A stretch of 64,000 nt of DNA from Sphaerolaimus hirsutus (GCA_964036195.1 OZ038459.1:1547206-1611205); one strand, 5' to 3'; numbered from the stretch's first letter, positions 11,301-19,557 are shown. Numbers and translations: made by a program. Notes: a model not told the origin generated them from the sequence alone.

Positions 11301-13045
11301 TTTATGATGAAAACTTTTTTCATACAACTTCATCTGAGTCTTCAGAGTGGGCTTGTCTGTGGTGGAGAGACGGGTGTCGGGCTGTTTCAAACTGCTGTGG
11401 CAAAAATTGGCAGACCTACTTTTTCTATTTTATTTTTGTAAAATAAACTATGCAATTGGGCACAGTTTTTGCAAAAAAAAGCTAAGCTCTCAATTACAAA
11501 CTGAAAATTTGATGCCATTTTCAAAATTTCAGCCACAATTTTCAGTGAGAAAAAAAATCTGATGACATTTGTTTGTATGGGCCAATTAATCTCCAAAACT
11601 ATATTGATAAAAATCCAAAATATCAAATTGATAGATGATGTCAAGCAAAAGTTTTGAATTTCCAAAGAAACGTCTGGAAAAAACATGATTTTTGACGTCA
11701 ATCAATTTTTTTTGTAGGAAGATGGCATTTCCAGATATATGTATGGAAAGAAATTCTTAGTTTCTATGTACAAAGATTCCAAATGCACCATAAAAATGGG
11801 GCTCAGAATTTTTTATGTGAAAAGTGAATTTTTGTATGGAAGCACCCTTCCAAATTATGTTTAATAAAAAATGGAGATATACAAATGAAAGAACATGTAA
11901 AAATAACCTAAGTTTATGATGAAAACTTTTTTCATACAACTTCATCTGAGTCTTCAGAGTGGGCTTGTCTGTGGTGGTGAGACGGGTGTCGGGCTGTTTC
12001 AAACTGCTGTGGCAAAAATTGGCAGACCTAGTTTTTCTATTTTATTTTTGTAAAATAAACTATGCAATTGGGCACAGTTTTTGCAAAAAAAAGCTAAGCT
12101 CTCAATTACAAACTGAAAATTTGATGCCATTTTCAAAATTTCAGCCACAATTTTCAGTGAGAAAAAAAATCTGATGACGTTTGTTTGTATGGGCCAATTA
12201 ATCTCCAAAACTATATTGATAAAAATCCAAAATATCAAATTGATAGATGATGTCAAGCAAAAGTTTTGAATTTCCAAAGAAACGTCTGGAAAAAAGATGA
12301 TTTTTGACTTCAATCAATTTTTTTTGTAGGAAGATGGCATTTCCAGATATATGTATGGAAAGAAATTCTTAGTTTCTATGTACAAAGATTCCAAATGCAC
12401 CATAAAAATGGGGCTCATAATTTTTTATGTGAAAAGTGAATTTTTGTATGGAAGCACCCTTCCAAATTATGTTTAATAAAAAATGGAGATATACAAATGA
12501 AAGAACATGTAAAAATAACCTAAGTTTATGATGAAAACTTTTTTCATACAACTTCATCTGAGTCTTCAGAGTGGGCTTGTCTGTGGTGGAGAGACGGGTG
12601 TCGGGCTGTTTCAAACTGCTGTGGCAAAAATTGGCAGACCTACTTTTTCTATTTTATTTTTGTAAAATAAACTATGCAATTGGGCACAGTTTTTGCAAAA
12701 AAAAGCTAAGCTCTCAATTACAAACTGAAAATTTGATGCCATTTTCAAAATTTCAGCCATCATTTTCATTGAGAAAAAAACATTAGATAAAACTAGTTTG
12801 TATGGGCCAATTAATCTCCACAACTTTCTTAATAAAAATACAAAATATTATATTGATAGATAAAGTCAAACAAAAGTTATGAATTTCCAAAAAACAGCCT
12901 GAAAAATGGTGACTTTTGTCTTTGATCAATTTTTTCAGTAGGAAGATGACATTTCCGGATATATGCATGGAAGGAAATTTTGAGTTTCTAGTTATGGAGA
13001 TTCCAAATCCATGAAAAAAAACGCAAAAATTTTTTTTGTAACAGG
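5393..13045. mobile_element. Foldback-like element with one expanded arm
   Basis: The left arm begins TTTTGCGTTTTTTTCATAG, GATTTGGAATCTCCATAAC; the right arm ends with the reverse complement GTTATGGAGATTCCAAATCC, ATGAAAAAAAACGC. The centre is near 6720-6810, where CTGTTCTGACAGTAGC faces GCTACTGTCAGAACAG. The left arm holds about two units of roughly 612 bp. The right arm holds those two plus about eight more in tandem. Long inverted arms built of tandem units are the hallmark of Drosophila foldback elements, but no homology to those is claimed. Confidence 0.75.
7112..12960. repeat. Tandem array of a 612-bp unit, about ten copies
   Basis: The motif GATATATGTATGG recurs at about 7452, 8063, 8675, 9287, 9899, 10511, 11123, 11735 and 12347, with a diverged copy near 12958. 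The spacing is almost constant (one interval 611). Central copies are nearly identical and differ at a few shared positions (for example GTCGGC/GTGGGC), while the first and last copies are diverged, as expected for expansion by unequal exchange. Frames of 81 and 104 codons recur in each unit but are AT-rich and lack family similarity. Confidence 0.93.
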
Positions 13046-13491
13046 AACAAAATAGGCATGTTTGGTTCTTAGGCGAAGCGAGTCTTAATACGGAGTAGCG
13101 GAGTGTTAGGACTATATACCAACCAAATATTAGCTTTATACGGTTCCCATAGCCAGAGATATTGCATCTGAAGTGAAATAAAAAAATGGGTGGTGAACTT
13201 GTCCGGGAAGGTGTTTATGTTACGTAATACTTTGATAAACCTTTGGCAGAACTTGAAGCAAATTCGCTGAAAAAAATAGACGCAAAAAATAGAATGGCGT
13301 CCCCAATAGAAGGGCGGGTAAAAAAGTTGACGACAAACGTCCTTCTAGTAAAAGAAAAACGGTAATCAAAATTTTACTCCATCAATTCACTTTCCACAAA
13401 CTTATAAAAATAGGTAAATGTCCCAGAACTTGTCAACTCTATTCACATCGAAAAAGCAAAAATTTATGTTTTAAACAGACAAATCAAATAC

Positions 13492-13588
13492 CTTGCGGCA
13501 TGACGAGGTTCAACAACTCCATGGCCACCAAATGGATCAACACAATCCAACACGGCGTCCGCAGCAAGTTGTCCGCGTCGTAGCCGAA
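13492..13588 (-). CDS. MH2-domain gene, exon with TPCWI motif
   Basis: Reads FGYDADNLLRTPCWIVLIHL then VAMELLNLVMPQ, ending in phase 1 at CAAG|GTATTT. TPCWI followed by a hydrophobic helix is the signature of the end of SMAD MH2 domains (SMAD4 has TPCWIEIHL). The only phase-compatible AG is CATCAAG, 12 bases inside the older exon, so codons for Val-Cys-Ile-Lys (13589-13600) would be lost in the mRNA. Those four residues align with the conserved strand before the SMAD FVKGW segment, which makes the loss suspicious. Confidence 0.75.
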
Positions 13589-13792
13589 CTTGATGCACAC
13601 CAGAGGGCAGTCCCAAACCCTGTAAAGTGCCCTGTAAAATGTCAAATGTCATGCAAAGTGTCAAAAGTCATGGAAAATGCCCTGCAAAATGGCAACCGAG
13701 TTGCCATTTTGCAGGGCATTTTCCATGACTTTTGACACTTTGCATGACATTTGACATTTTACAGGACATTCTACAGAGTCTGGGATTGTCAC
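13589..13792 (-). mobile_element. Introner-type element inserted at CTG; acceptor not formed by duplication
   Basis: The element spans 13604-13792. It starts GTGACAATCCCAGACTCTG and ends GGGTTTGGGACTGCCCT, and is flanked by CTG on both sides. The donor GTGACA is usable, but the flanking copy ends TG rather than AG. Rejoining at the duplication would give the intact frame CCL-VCIKFG. The first phase-compatible AG (CATCAAG) deletes four codons. The interval given runs to that AG. Confidence 0.82.
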
Positions 13793-13897
13793 CAGGCAGC
13801 AGCGCTCCAGCCTGTGCCTGTCGGCGGCGGTGTGCGGCTTGCGCCCGTGGCCCGCGTTGGCGCCCATGCAACGCCGCAGCTCGGCGCCCAGGATTTC
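13793..13897 (-). CDS. MH2-domain gene, exon before the TPCWI segment
   Basis: A 105-nt exon of 35 codons, phase 0 at both ends: EILGAELRRCMGANAGHGRK, then a loop, then RHRLERCCL. The acceptor is CTTGCGCAG and the donor CTG|GTGACA. RxLxxxC just before the conserved strand corresponds to the DLRRLCILRMSF segment of SMAD4. The Gly/His-rich middle probably takes the place of the variable loop found there in SMADs. Confidence 0.78.
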
Positions 13898-14163
13898 CTG
13901 CGCAAGGGGAGAGTTGTGGTTGGACTGGTTCGTGACTCGACTCGAATTGTGAGCCAAAGCTTGACTCGACTCGAGAAAAAGTGCTGTGAGTCGAAACTAC
14001 CTATGAGGTTTTCGCGCGAATTGAACGGAATTTCAAGCACTAAATTCGCTGTCTAACCGAGTGATGAAATAAGGAAAATAGGTTTCGACTTTCCGGCCCA
14101 CGTCAATATGACTTATAATCCCGAAAAATTCGTTTTTACCACTTGAATCAATCCAAAACCCAC
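13898..14163 (-). other. Conventional intron in the MH2 domain
   Basis: AAG|GTGGGT to GCGCAG, phase 0, 266 nt. It contains a short inverted CTCGACTCGA / GACTCGACTCG cluster (13930-13975) but no introner-type termini, so it is probably an older intron. Confidence 0.65.
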
Positions 14164-14438
14164 CTTGAAGCGTTTAATATCAAACACCTTCACCGGTCTG
14201 TGGTCGATAACAAACAAATCGTTGCTCCTATCTCTATACAGCGGCTTCAAATAAACGGGCGTATTACACAGCCTTCTGGCCCAAATATTTCCATCAGGGT
14301 CAATCTTGAGCTTGCAGCCAGCTGTACCAAGAGCAGAATGGATGTCAGCAACTGCGGCTGGCCTGTCAGGATTGGCGAAACGCGCTAAGCCGATGCGAAC
14401 GCCGTCAAATTCTGAGTTGCTGCCTTCCACTGTGAGCA
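14164..14438 (-). CDS. MH2-domain gene, core MH2 exon
   Basis: A 275-nt exon reading VLTVEGSNSEFDGVRIGL, ARFANPDRPAAVADIHSALG, AGCKLKIDPDGNIWARRL, CNTPVYLKPLYRDRSND and PVKVFDIKRFK. The order and motifs match SMAD MH2 domains: RI-GL like RFCLG, IGKGVQL-like GCKLKI, D-G-IW-R-L like GDVWVRCLS, VYLK like VFVQ, and KVFD identical to SMAD4 KVFDLRQ. The first codon (GTG) is split across an introner-type intron. An MH2-only SMAD-like protein such as Drosophila Expansion is the closest family I can name, from memory; a divergent SMAD is less likely because no MH1 domain is visible. Confidence 0.85.
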
Positions 14439-14631
14439 CTGGAGAGCACTCCTAGACACTGAAAAGTGGCCTGTAAAATGTCAAATGTCAAACGAAATGT
14501 CAAAAGTCATGTAAATGACCTGGAAATTGGCAAACACGTTTGCCATTTTGCAGGGCATTTTACATGACTTTTCACACATTGCATGACATTTGACATTTTA
14601 CAGGGTCTTTTACAGGGTCAGTGAGTGGCAC
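14439..14631 (-). mobile_element. Introner-type element forming a whole 193-nt intron
   Basis: Starts GTGCCACTCACTGACCCTG and ends CAGTGTCTAGGAGTGCTCTC followed by CAG. CCAG flanks both sides. Excision rejoins a phase-1 Val codon (G|TG) to give RHP-V-LTVEG, continuous across the junction into the MH2 domain. Symmetric arms carry GTAAAATGTCAAATGTC and GACATTTGACATTTTAC, and the centre has TGGCAAACGTGTTTGCCA. Confidence 0.9.
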
Positions 14632-14746
14632 CTGGGTGTCGTAGGTAGGCTTTTGCTGTGCGTTTGTTTTGCTCCATTATGATTAACTTTCCCCAGATCT
14701 GCTTTTCCAGACTGGACAGCTTGTCGTACACCTCGGCCAGGTTGTC
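14632..14746 (-). CDS. MH2-domain gene, exon before the MH2 core
   Basis: A 115-nt exon: DNLAEVYDKLSSLEKQIWGK, then LIIMEQNKRTAKAYLRHP. The acceptor is CACCGCAG, phase 0 at the start and phase 1 at the end. The heptad-like spacing of Leu/Val/Ile suggests a helix leading into the MH2 domain. The donor is the introner terminus GTGCCA immediately after CCCAG. Confidence 0.83.
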
Positions 14747-14775
14747 CTGCGGTGCGTGCAATCATTTTGATGCTA

Positions 14776-15190
14776 TTTACCTTGAATCCCCTTTGCTATC
14801 TTGCTATTCCCCTCCCCACTGAAAAACATACTCCTTGAATAACTCCCCCATGTGTTGGACATGTGAGAAAAAATAACCACCTTGAATAAGTCCCCCCTCT
14901 TGAATAACTCCCACTCTGTGTGTTTTATGTGTATCCACAATGTGTATTTGTAGGATTTGGCTGCTGATGAACACAAATTTTAGCAGGAATTGTTTTGTTG
15001 TTGTTTTTGTTGTTTAACTGTTAAATGAGTTGACAAAATGGATTCATACAATGAATAAAGTGCAAGTTTTCGTGGAAGTTCTGACGAAAAAATACCCCCT
15101 TTGAATAACACCCCTTGAATAACACCCCCTTGAATAACAACCCCTCCAAAACTAATGAAATAGTAACTCCCCTGGGATCTTATTCGAGGA
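14776..15190. mobile_element. MITE, CTTGAATAAC.CCCC / TTATTCGAGGATA family (intronic)
   Basis: The left end has ACCTTGAATCCCC and repeated TTGAATAAC.CCCC. The right end has CCCCTTGAATAACA and GGGATCTTATTCGAGGATAC. Internal TGATGAACACAAATTTTAGC and CATACAATGAATAAAGTGC are shared with the copy at 23611-26482. It lies in the intron 14747-15253 of the MH2 gene. No coding capacity. Confidence 0.7.
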
Positions 15191-15253
15191 TACTGAGACA
15201 AATAGTTCCCTAAACATGTAGAATCCATCCAAAAGCGCGCTCCAACTCGTCAC

Positions 15254-15416
15254 CTGCAGCATCTGCCGCGCGTCGTGCCACACCTTGGCCGTGGCGCCGC
15301 CGTGCTGCTGCTGGTGGTCGACGCGCTGCAGCTGGTGCCGCTGCTGCTGCCGCTGTTGCCCGTGGCCGCCGTTGGCCGCGGCGCCGCCGCCGCCGCGGAC
15401 TACCATCAGTAGAGAT
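15254..15416 (-). CDS. MH2-domain gene, G/Q-rich exon
   Basis: A 163-nt exon. The acceptor CTCCCAG precedes one base completing Arg, then SLLMVVRGGGGAAANGG, a QQRQQQRHQLQ run, DHQQQHGGATAK and VWHDARQMLQ at the CAG|GTGACG donor. The phase-2 entry matches the donor at 15937. The VWHDARQMLQ end runs directly into the DNLAEVYDKL helix of the next exon, supporting a single coding sequence. Confidence 0.8.
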
Positions 15417-15441
15417 CTGGGAGAATTGGGTGGGGACATTC

Positions 15442-15560
15442 GGATGACATTACGCCGTACATTTTTCCGGAGGAAACACAAGTTTTCGGCTGGCCGTCTG
15501 CCAGCCAAAGACATAACTCCTATCTGTTTGTAGAGTATCGTGTCTGCCGAGTATAAGTGA
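15442..15560. repeat. Repeat remnant with GCCGAGTATA end
   Basis: GGATGACATTACGCCGTAC, CTGGCCGTCTGCCAGCC and TCGTGTCTGCCGAGTATA are the same blocks seen at the two ends of the repeat at 24093-25495, here brought together, so this is a small deleted version of that element. Confidence 0.6.
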
Positions 15561-15590
15561 GAAGACAATGGTAGAGTGAAAAATGTGAAT

Positions 15591-15782
15591 ACCGTATAAT
15601 AGAAGAGCGCCGTTCTATTTTTTTCGTAAACGTATTCCTGCCGTTCTATTGGAGGTGCCGTTCTATTGGAGGATGCCGTTCTATTGTTTTCGTGAGCGCA
15701 AAAATGTAACAAAACCTGCCGTTCTATGGGCGGTGCCGTTCTATTGGAGGTATGCCGTTCTAAATATTAGAAGAAATACGGT
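15591..15782. mobile_element. MITE, CCGTATTT / TTCTAATAGAACGGC family
   Basis: ACCGTATAATAGAAGAGCGCC at the left and TTAGAAGAAATACGGT at the right, with several GCCGTTCTATTGGAGG blocks between. It lies in the intron 15417-15936 of the MH2 gene. Confidence 0.75.
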
Positions 15783-15936
15783 AGTAGTTGATTAAACCTA
15801 TCACAAAATCTGGTAAGTGCGATATGCAAAGCTTTTCGGAAAAATCGACTTTAGTGTTTTTCTAGTGCTGAAACAATAATTCGAGCTTCTAAAGGCCACT
15901 TTCTAGACAATTTCAGTCCAAGTGCAAAGCACCCAC

Positions 15937-16114
15937 CTGGGCGCGGCAACGTCGTTCACGTCCGACTGCCTGCTGGTGGCCGAGCTGGCGGCGCTGCTGT
16001 CGCTGCTGCCGCTGCCCGCCGCCCGGCCGTCGGAGTCGCTGGAGTTCGAATACAGCGCAGATAGCTGCGGCACGGCGGCACGTTGGGCTCCGTGGTCGTA
16101 GATGAAGGGACCTT
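15937..16114 (-). CDS. MH2-domain gene, most 5' exon seen (S/D-rich)
   Basis: A 178-nt exon with a C-rich acceptor tract ending CAG. It reads GPFIYDHGAQRAAVPQLSAL then YSNSSDSDGRAAGSGSSDSS and SATSRQSDVNDVAAP, and ends in phase 2 at CCAG|GTGGGT. Entry is in phase 1, so at least one further coding exon must lie upstream. The muscleblind 3' exon at 34.1 kb has no suitable phase-1 donor, so this is taken as a separate gene. Acidic/Ser-rich, no domain. Confidence 0.75.
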
Positions 16115-16141
16115 CTGGGGGGGGGGGGATGGGTTTGAACT

Positions 16142-16384
16142 ACCGTATTTGCTTGAATAATTCCGCCCCCCCCCTTGAATAATCCCCCCTCAATGTATCA
16201 TCAATTTGGACAGAAACGGAATTTTTTGTGTTAATCAAGCATTCTTTGTGGAATGAGTGGATAGACACATGTTGGTAATTTTGACGAAATAATAATCCCT
16301 ACCCTTGAACAATTATCCCCTAGCCATTCAAATAAGCCGGACGAAAAAGTTATTCGCCAGGGGATTATTCAAGCAAATACGGTA
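16142..16384. mobile_element. MITE, CCGTATTTGCTTGAATAA family
   Basis: Perfect-looking ends ACCGTATTTGCTTGAATAA and TTATTCAAGCAAATACGGT with C-runs just inside. About 240 bp, no coding capacity. Related to the copies at 19558-20041 and, more distantly, 14776-15190. Confidence 0.8.
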
Positions 16385-16439
16385 TTATGATTGGGGGTCG
16401 GGGTGTCGCACATTCCTGTCGAACGACATGGAAATATGG

Positions 16440-16520
16440 AGTCAAATGCCCGGTGAAAACAAAAGAACATTTTCCAGGGCATTTGACATTGTGCACGACA
16501 TTTGACAAGTTCCGATGACG
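16440..16520. repeat. Fragment of the introner-type family
   Basis: Contains CATTTTCCAGGGCATTTGAC and ACGACATTTGAC, the family's internal blocks, but lacks recognisable termini. Confidence 0.45.
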
Positions 16521-16826
16521 TTTTGTAGGTCATTTGAAAAAATTTCGCATTTTGACTTTTTCGCACAACCTCAAAAAATGAGTGGAAAAAAATCACCGGA
16601 GAACATTCCATCAGTTTCGGGTTTGCTGTTGAGCAGTTTGTTTATTAAGTGCGTTCTGCCGCCCGAAGCCAATTCTACTGCCATAAATAAATAGAAGACA
16701 ATTTATTTGAATTATTTAAGTAGGTATTTTCGCCTGAGTGAACGCAGGTGGCGTTATAAAAAGAGCCAGATACCTATACATACGCATACCTATACATAGG
16801 AACCTAGGTACCTAAATATTTTAAGT

Positions 16827-17831
16827 ACCGTATTTCCTCGAAATACCCCCCCTCAAAATCGGCACTATGAATTTGTGGTCTGGGAAATGCATAACATATG
16901 TTCAAAACCCACGTACAGAATGCACCCCTGTACAGAACACAATCATGTACAGAACGCACCCATGTACAGAACGCACCCATGTACAGAACGCACCCATGTA
17001 CAGAACGCACCCCTGTACAGAATGCAATCATGTATAATGTCCGCAGAATGCTGTACATGGGTGCATTCTGTACATGGGTGCGTTCTGTACATGGGTGCGT
17101 TCTGTACATGGGTGCGTTCTGTACATGGGTGCATTCTGTACTTGGGTGCGTTCTGTACAAGGGTCAACACTTGTCAACCCCTGGGTGTTCCCAAATTCTG
17201 ACGATAACGCACCAACGTACATAACGCACCCACGTACAACAACGCTAAACCACAAATATCTCCACCTCAAAACATTCACCCACATGGCAGCGCGCCAAAA
17301 TACGGCTCTGCTGCACCAATCATGATTTCACTTGGTGTACCAAAATGCGGTTCCTCCAAGAAAAACTTTCAGAATGCCCAACTGATGTTTCTTTTGAAAG
17401 TGGGCCCAGTATTTACGCCTTTTTGCCTCATCGAAGGCAGCCGCATAACTGCGCCAGACGTAAACTACTTGTAAACTTGTGTGTAAATGCGGCAGGCAGG
17501 CGGAACAGGCGCCGCCGTGCTTCTAAATGCAATTTTATATTGCAAAGTGATGATGTCCGTCTCCCGAGAAGGTAAGATGTCCGCCTGGAGATATGATGTC
17601 CGCCTGGACATCATACCTCCAGAAGGTAAGATGTCCACGGAGGGAAGGTTTCCGGGAACGGTTCAAAACACTTACTGTGTTATGTTAGAACATCGTTTAT
17701 ACCATCTACATCCTTATATAAGGCTGTAAAAACTTATAAATGGTGGTTATTGTTGCATTGTTCACGTTTTTCTCTCAAAATTCTCACTCTGAAACAATCA
17801 CCCCCCGGGGGGTATTTCGAGGAAATACGGT
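16827..17831. mobile_element. Element with CCGTATTTCCTCGAAATACCC ends
   Basis: Left ACCGTATTTCCTCGAAATAC, right GTATTTCGAGGAAATACGGT. The interior shares CACTATGAATTTGTGG, GAACATCGTTTATA and GGCTGTAAAAACTTATAAAT with the smaller copy at 23816-24089, so the family is clear. This copy also carries the 17-bp-unit hairpin at 16915-17161. No transposase frame. Confidence 0.8.
16915..17161. repeat. Hairpin made of inverted arrays of a 17-bp unit
   Basis: About seven copies of ACAGAACGCACCCATGT, with single-base variants, are followed by a short spacer (around 17036-17055) and about six copies of the reverse complement ACATGGGTGCGTTCTGT. The arms match almost unit for unit, including where variant units fall. 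Two decayed units appear near 17215-17240. Confidence 0.93.
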
Positions 17832-18176
17832 AGCCAGATGCGCACATTCTATCCGAAAGAAACACGCAGTCGCAATACCTGCGACGTTTTCCAGGTTTCG
17901 TCAAGCGACAAAAAAAGTTGCAAAATTTCAAAAAAATTCAGAATACATTAAAGGGGCCAAATGAAAGGGTTATTTAAACACTTAAACATTTTTTATTGTG
18001 GACACCCCAGTATTTTGTCACTTAGCATTGTTTGAAATAGGATCCTGATAAACAACCTCTGGCAAGTGACACGTAAAATTCTAGAATAAAATGCACAAAT
18101 CAAAACCGCATTTGTTTTCCACGCATCTGATTTTGATAAAGTAGGTATGTATCAATGTCGATATAAAATATCAATG
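17832..18176. other. Non-coding stretch between repeats
   Basis: AT-rich sequence with no exon, RNA gene or complete repeat recognised. Confidence 0.4.
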
Positions 18177-18790
18177 TACCGTAAATCCTCCAATACGTCC
18201 CCCTCGAAGAACTCCTCCTGTTAGCTGAGTGAGGTAAAATAAATACCCTCAGACAACCCCCCTTCGAATACCGTATTTCTTCTAATAGAAGAGCGCCGTT
18301 CTAAATATTTTTTTCGTCAACTTTTTTACCTGCCGTTCTATTTGAGGTGCCGTTCTATTGAAGGCTGCCGTTCTATTTTTTTCACAAATCTTTCATTTGA
18401 ACATAGTGTTTTTAATGAAACATTAACAACATTTTAATATCAGAGCATCAATTCAAACAAAGTCAAATGTGAAAACTGAGTCAAAGTTATGAAAGCTTTG
18501 GATGTTCTCACCACGCATTTGTCAAATATTTTTGTGTTTTGGCACTCTTCCAACGTATTTATGTCTACATGCCTTTCTATTGGAGGTGCCGTTCTATTGG
18601 AGGTATGCCGTTCTATTAGAAGAAATACGGTGACTTCCCCTGTTAGCTGAGTGAGTAAAATATAAATCACCCTCAGACAACACCCTTCGAATAACTTCCC
18701 TTAGAATAACTCCCCAGTCAAAAAAGTTCAAAAAGTCAAAAAGTCTGATGAAAACAAATCTCTTGGGGTCTTATTCGACGGCATACGCTA
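18177..18790. mobile_element. Nested MITEs: CCGTAAATCCTCC shell around a TTCTAATAG element
   Basis: An outer element, from about 18177 (ACCGTAAATCCTCC) to the GGGGTCTTATTCGACGG end, is interrupted by a TTCTAATAG-family MITE at 18270-18631 (ACCGTATTTCTTCTAATAG to AGAAGAAATACGGT). The host sequence GTTAGCTGAGTGAG...CCCTCAGACAAC is duplicated on both sides of the insert, suggesting a local duplication or gene-conversion tract. Confidence 0.65.
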
Positions 18791-19094
18791 TAGGTGTATA
18801 AAATAGCATTGGTTCGATTGCGATAGGGTGAGCGAATAAAATATGTTCGCCATCACGCAAAAGAGTGTTTTATGTAAATATATACATCTACCTAGTATTA
18901 TCCAATTCATACATAAATCAAAATATCAATGTTTTCGAATGACGCATCACAACTGGGAATCCAATCAAACATGATTGATATGATATTTGCCAATAAAAAG
19001 GGATTTGCAATTGAAATTGACAGTGAATTTGTAGCCGTAGAATTTGTTCTGATTATGCAAATACGTCAAATCAAATCAGATTTAGAGAAATTTT

Positions 19095-19382
19095 CATGTC
19101 AAATGCCCTACCCTTGGTTTGCCATTTTACACGGCATTTTACAAAGTCTGGGAGTGTCCAGGGGCCAGTTCCGCAAGTGGAAAAGTTAAGAGTTAAAACT
19201 TAAGAGTTGAGTAAAATAACAAATTACAAGTTATGAGTAAAGTTAAGAGATAAGAGTTGAGTAAAACGACAAATGATTTTACTCAACTCTTAACCTTTAA
19301 CTTTACTCTTAACTTATCATTTATCATTTTAATCAACTCTTAACTCTTTACTCTTAACTTTTCCACTTGAGGAACCGGCACC
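19095..19382. repeat. Introner-family end fused to a GTTCCGCAAGTGG element
   Basis: The tail of an introner-type copy (TTGCCATTTTACACGGCATT to GTCTGGGAGTGTC) abuts CAG and then GGGCCAGTTCCGCAAGTGG. That begins a palindromic element of GTTAAGAGTT blocks ending GAACCGGCACCTG. Two CAG/CTG-targeting families appear to have inserted side by side. Confidence 0.6.
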
Positions 19383-19557
19383 TGTAAGTTAAGGAGTTAA
19401 GTAACAAGCACACTTGTCATTTTACTTGACTTCACTTTTCTAAAATATTATATGAACACCGCGGAATGCCACTGGCACTATACCCCTCTCGTAATTTTTT
19501 TATATCATAGTCAGTTCAATTGAATTCACGGGCCATAAATTAAAGCAACAACCGCTT

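Larger units (their letters stand above)
3454..13217. mobile_element. Second shell: palindromic element with CACCTTCCCGGACAAGTTC ends
   Basis: Left: AAACACCTTCCCGGACAAG and TTCACCACCCA. Right: the reverse complement TGGGTGGTGAACTTGTCCGG and GAAGGTGTTTA. The inverted match continues inward for roughly 100 bp (TATTTCACTTC against GAAGTGAAATA). The same GGTGGTGAACTTG motif recurs in the inner shell, so related elements have inserted into each other. Confidence 0.7.
3277..13363. repeat. Outer shell: split CCGTATTTCTTCTAATAG-family MITE
   Basis: The left end ACCGTATTTCTTCTAATAG and the right end CTTCTAGTAAAAGAAAAACGGT, with the family's AAAAAGTTGACGAC block nearby, look like the halves of one MITE pushed apart by later insertions. 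The right end is diverged, so this is a reading of the nest rather than a certainty. Confidence 0.5.
3137..13491 (-). other. 10-kb intron of the MH2-domain gene filled by nested palindromes
   Basis: The intron is inferred from phase agreement between the exons at 13492-13588 (ends in phase 1) and 2986-3136 (starts in phase 1). Almost all of it is accounted for by nested inverted-repeat elements, listed separately. No coding exon was found between them. The conserved small frames repeated every 612 bp come from DNA repetition. Confidence 0.7.

Noticed and set aside
5538..12968. Repeated 81-, 104- and about 70-codon open frames on both strands every 612 bp
   Set aside because: They recur because the DNA is tandemly repeated, are AT-rich (Phe/Ile/Lys/Asn), overlap on opposite strands, and have no recognisable family, start context or splice support.
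13601..13957. Read-through of exon 13793-13897 into the introner as coding (VTIPDSVECP...)
   Set aside because: This frame is only the terminal repeat translated; it loses the MH2 homology that resumes beyond the element.
14439..14631. Treating the introner elements as ordinary old introns that merely acquired repeats
   Set aside because: Both splice sites coincide with the element termini and flanking triplet in several independent introns, which random insertion into pre-existing introns would not produce.
16915..17161. CRISPR-like repeat pattern
   Set aside because: The units are contiguous without spacers, arranged in two inverted arms, in a eukaryotic locus.
16804..17325. Open frames reading repeated TERTHVQNAPMYR-like units
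   Set aside because: They are translations of the 17-bp hairpin units in several frames and on both strands; a 17-bp period shifts frame each unit, so no protein repeat is being maintained.
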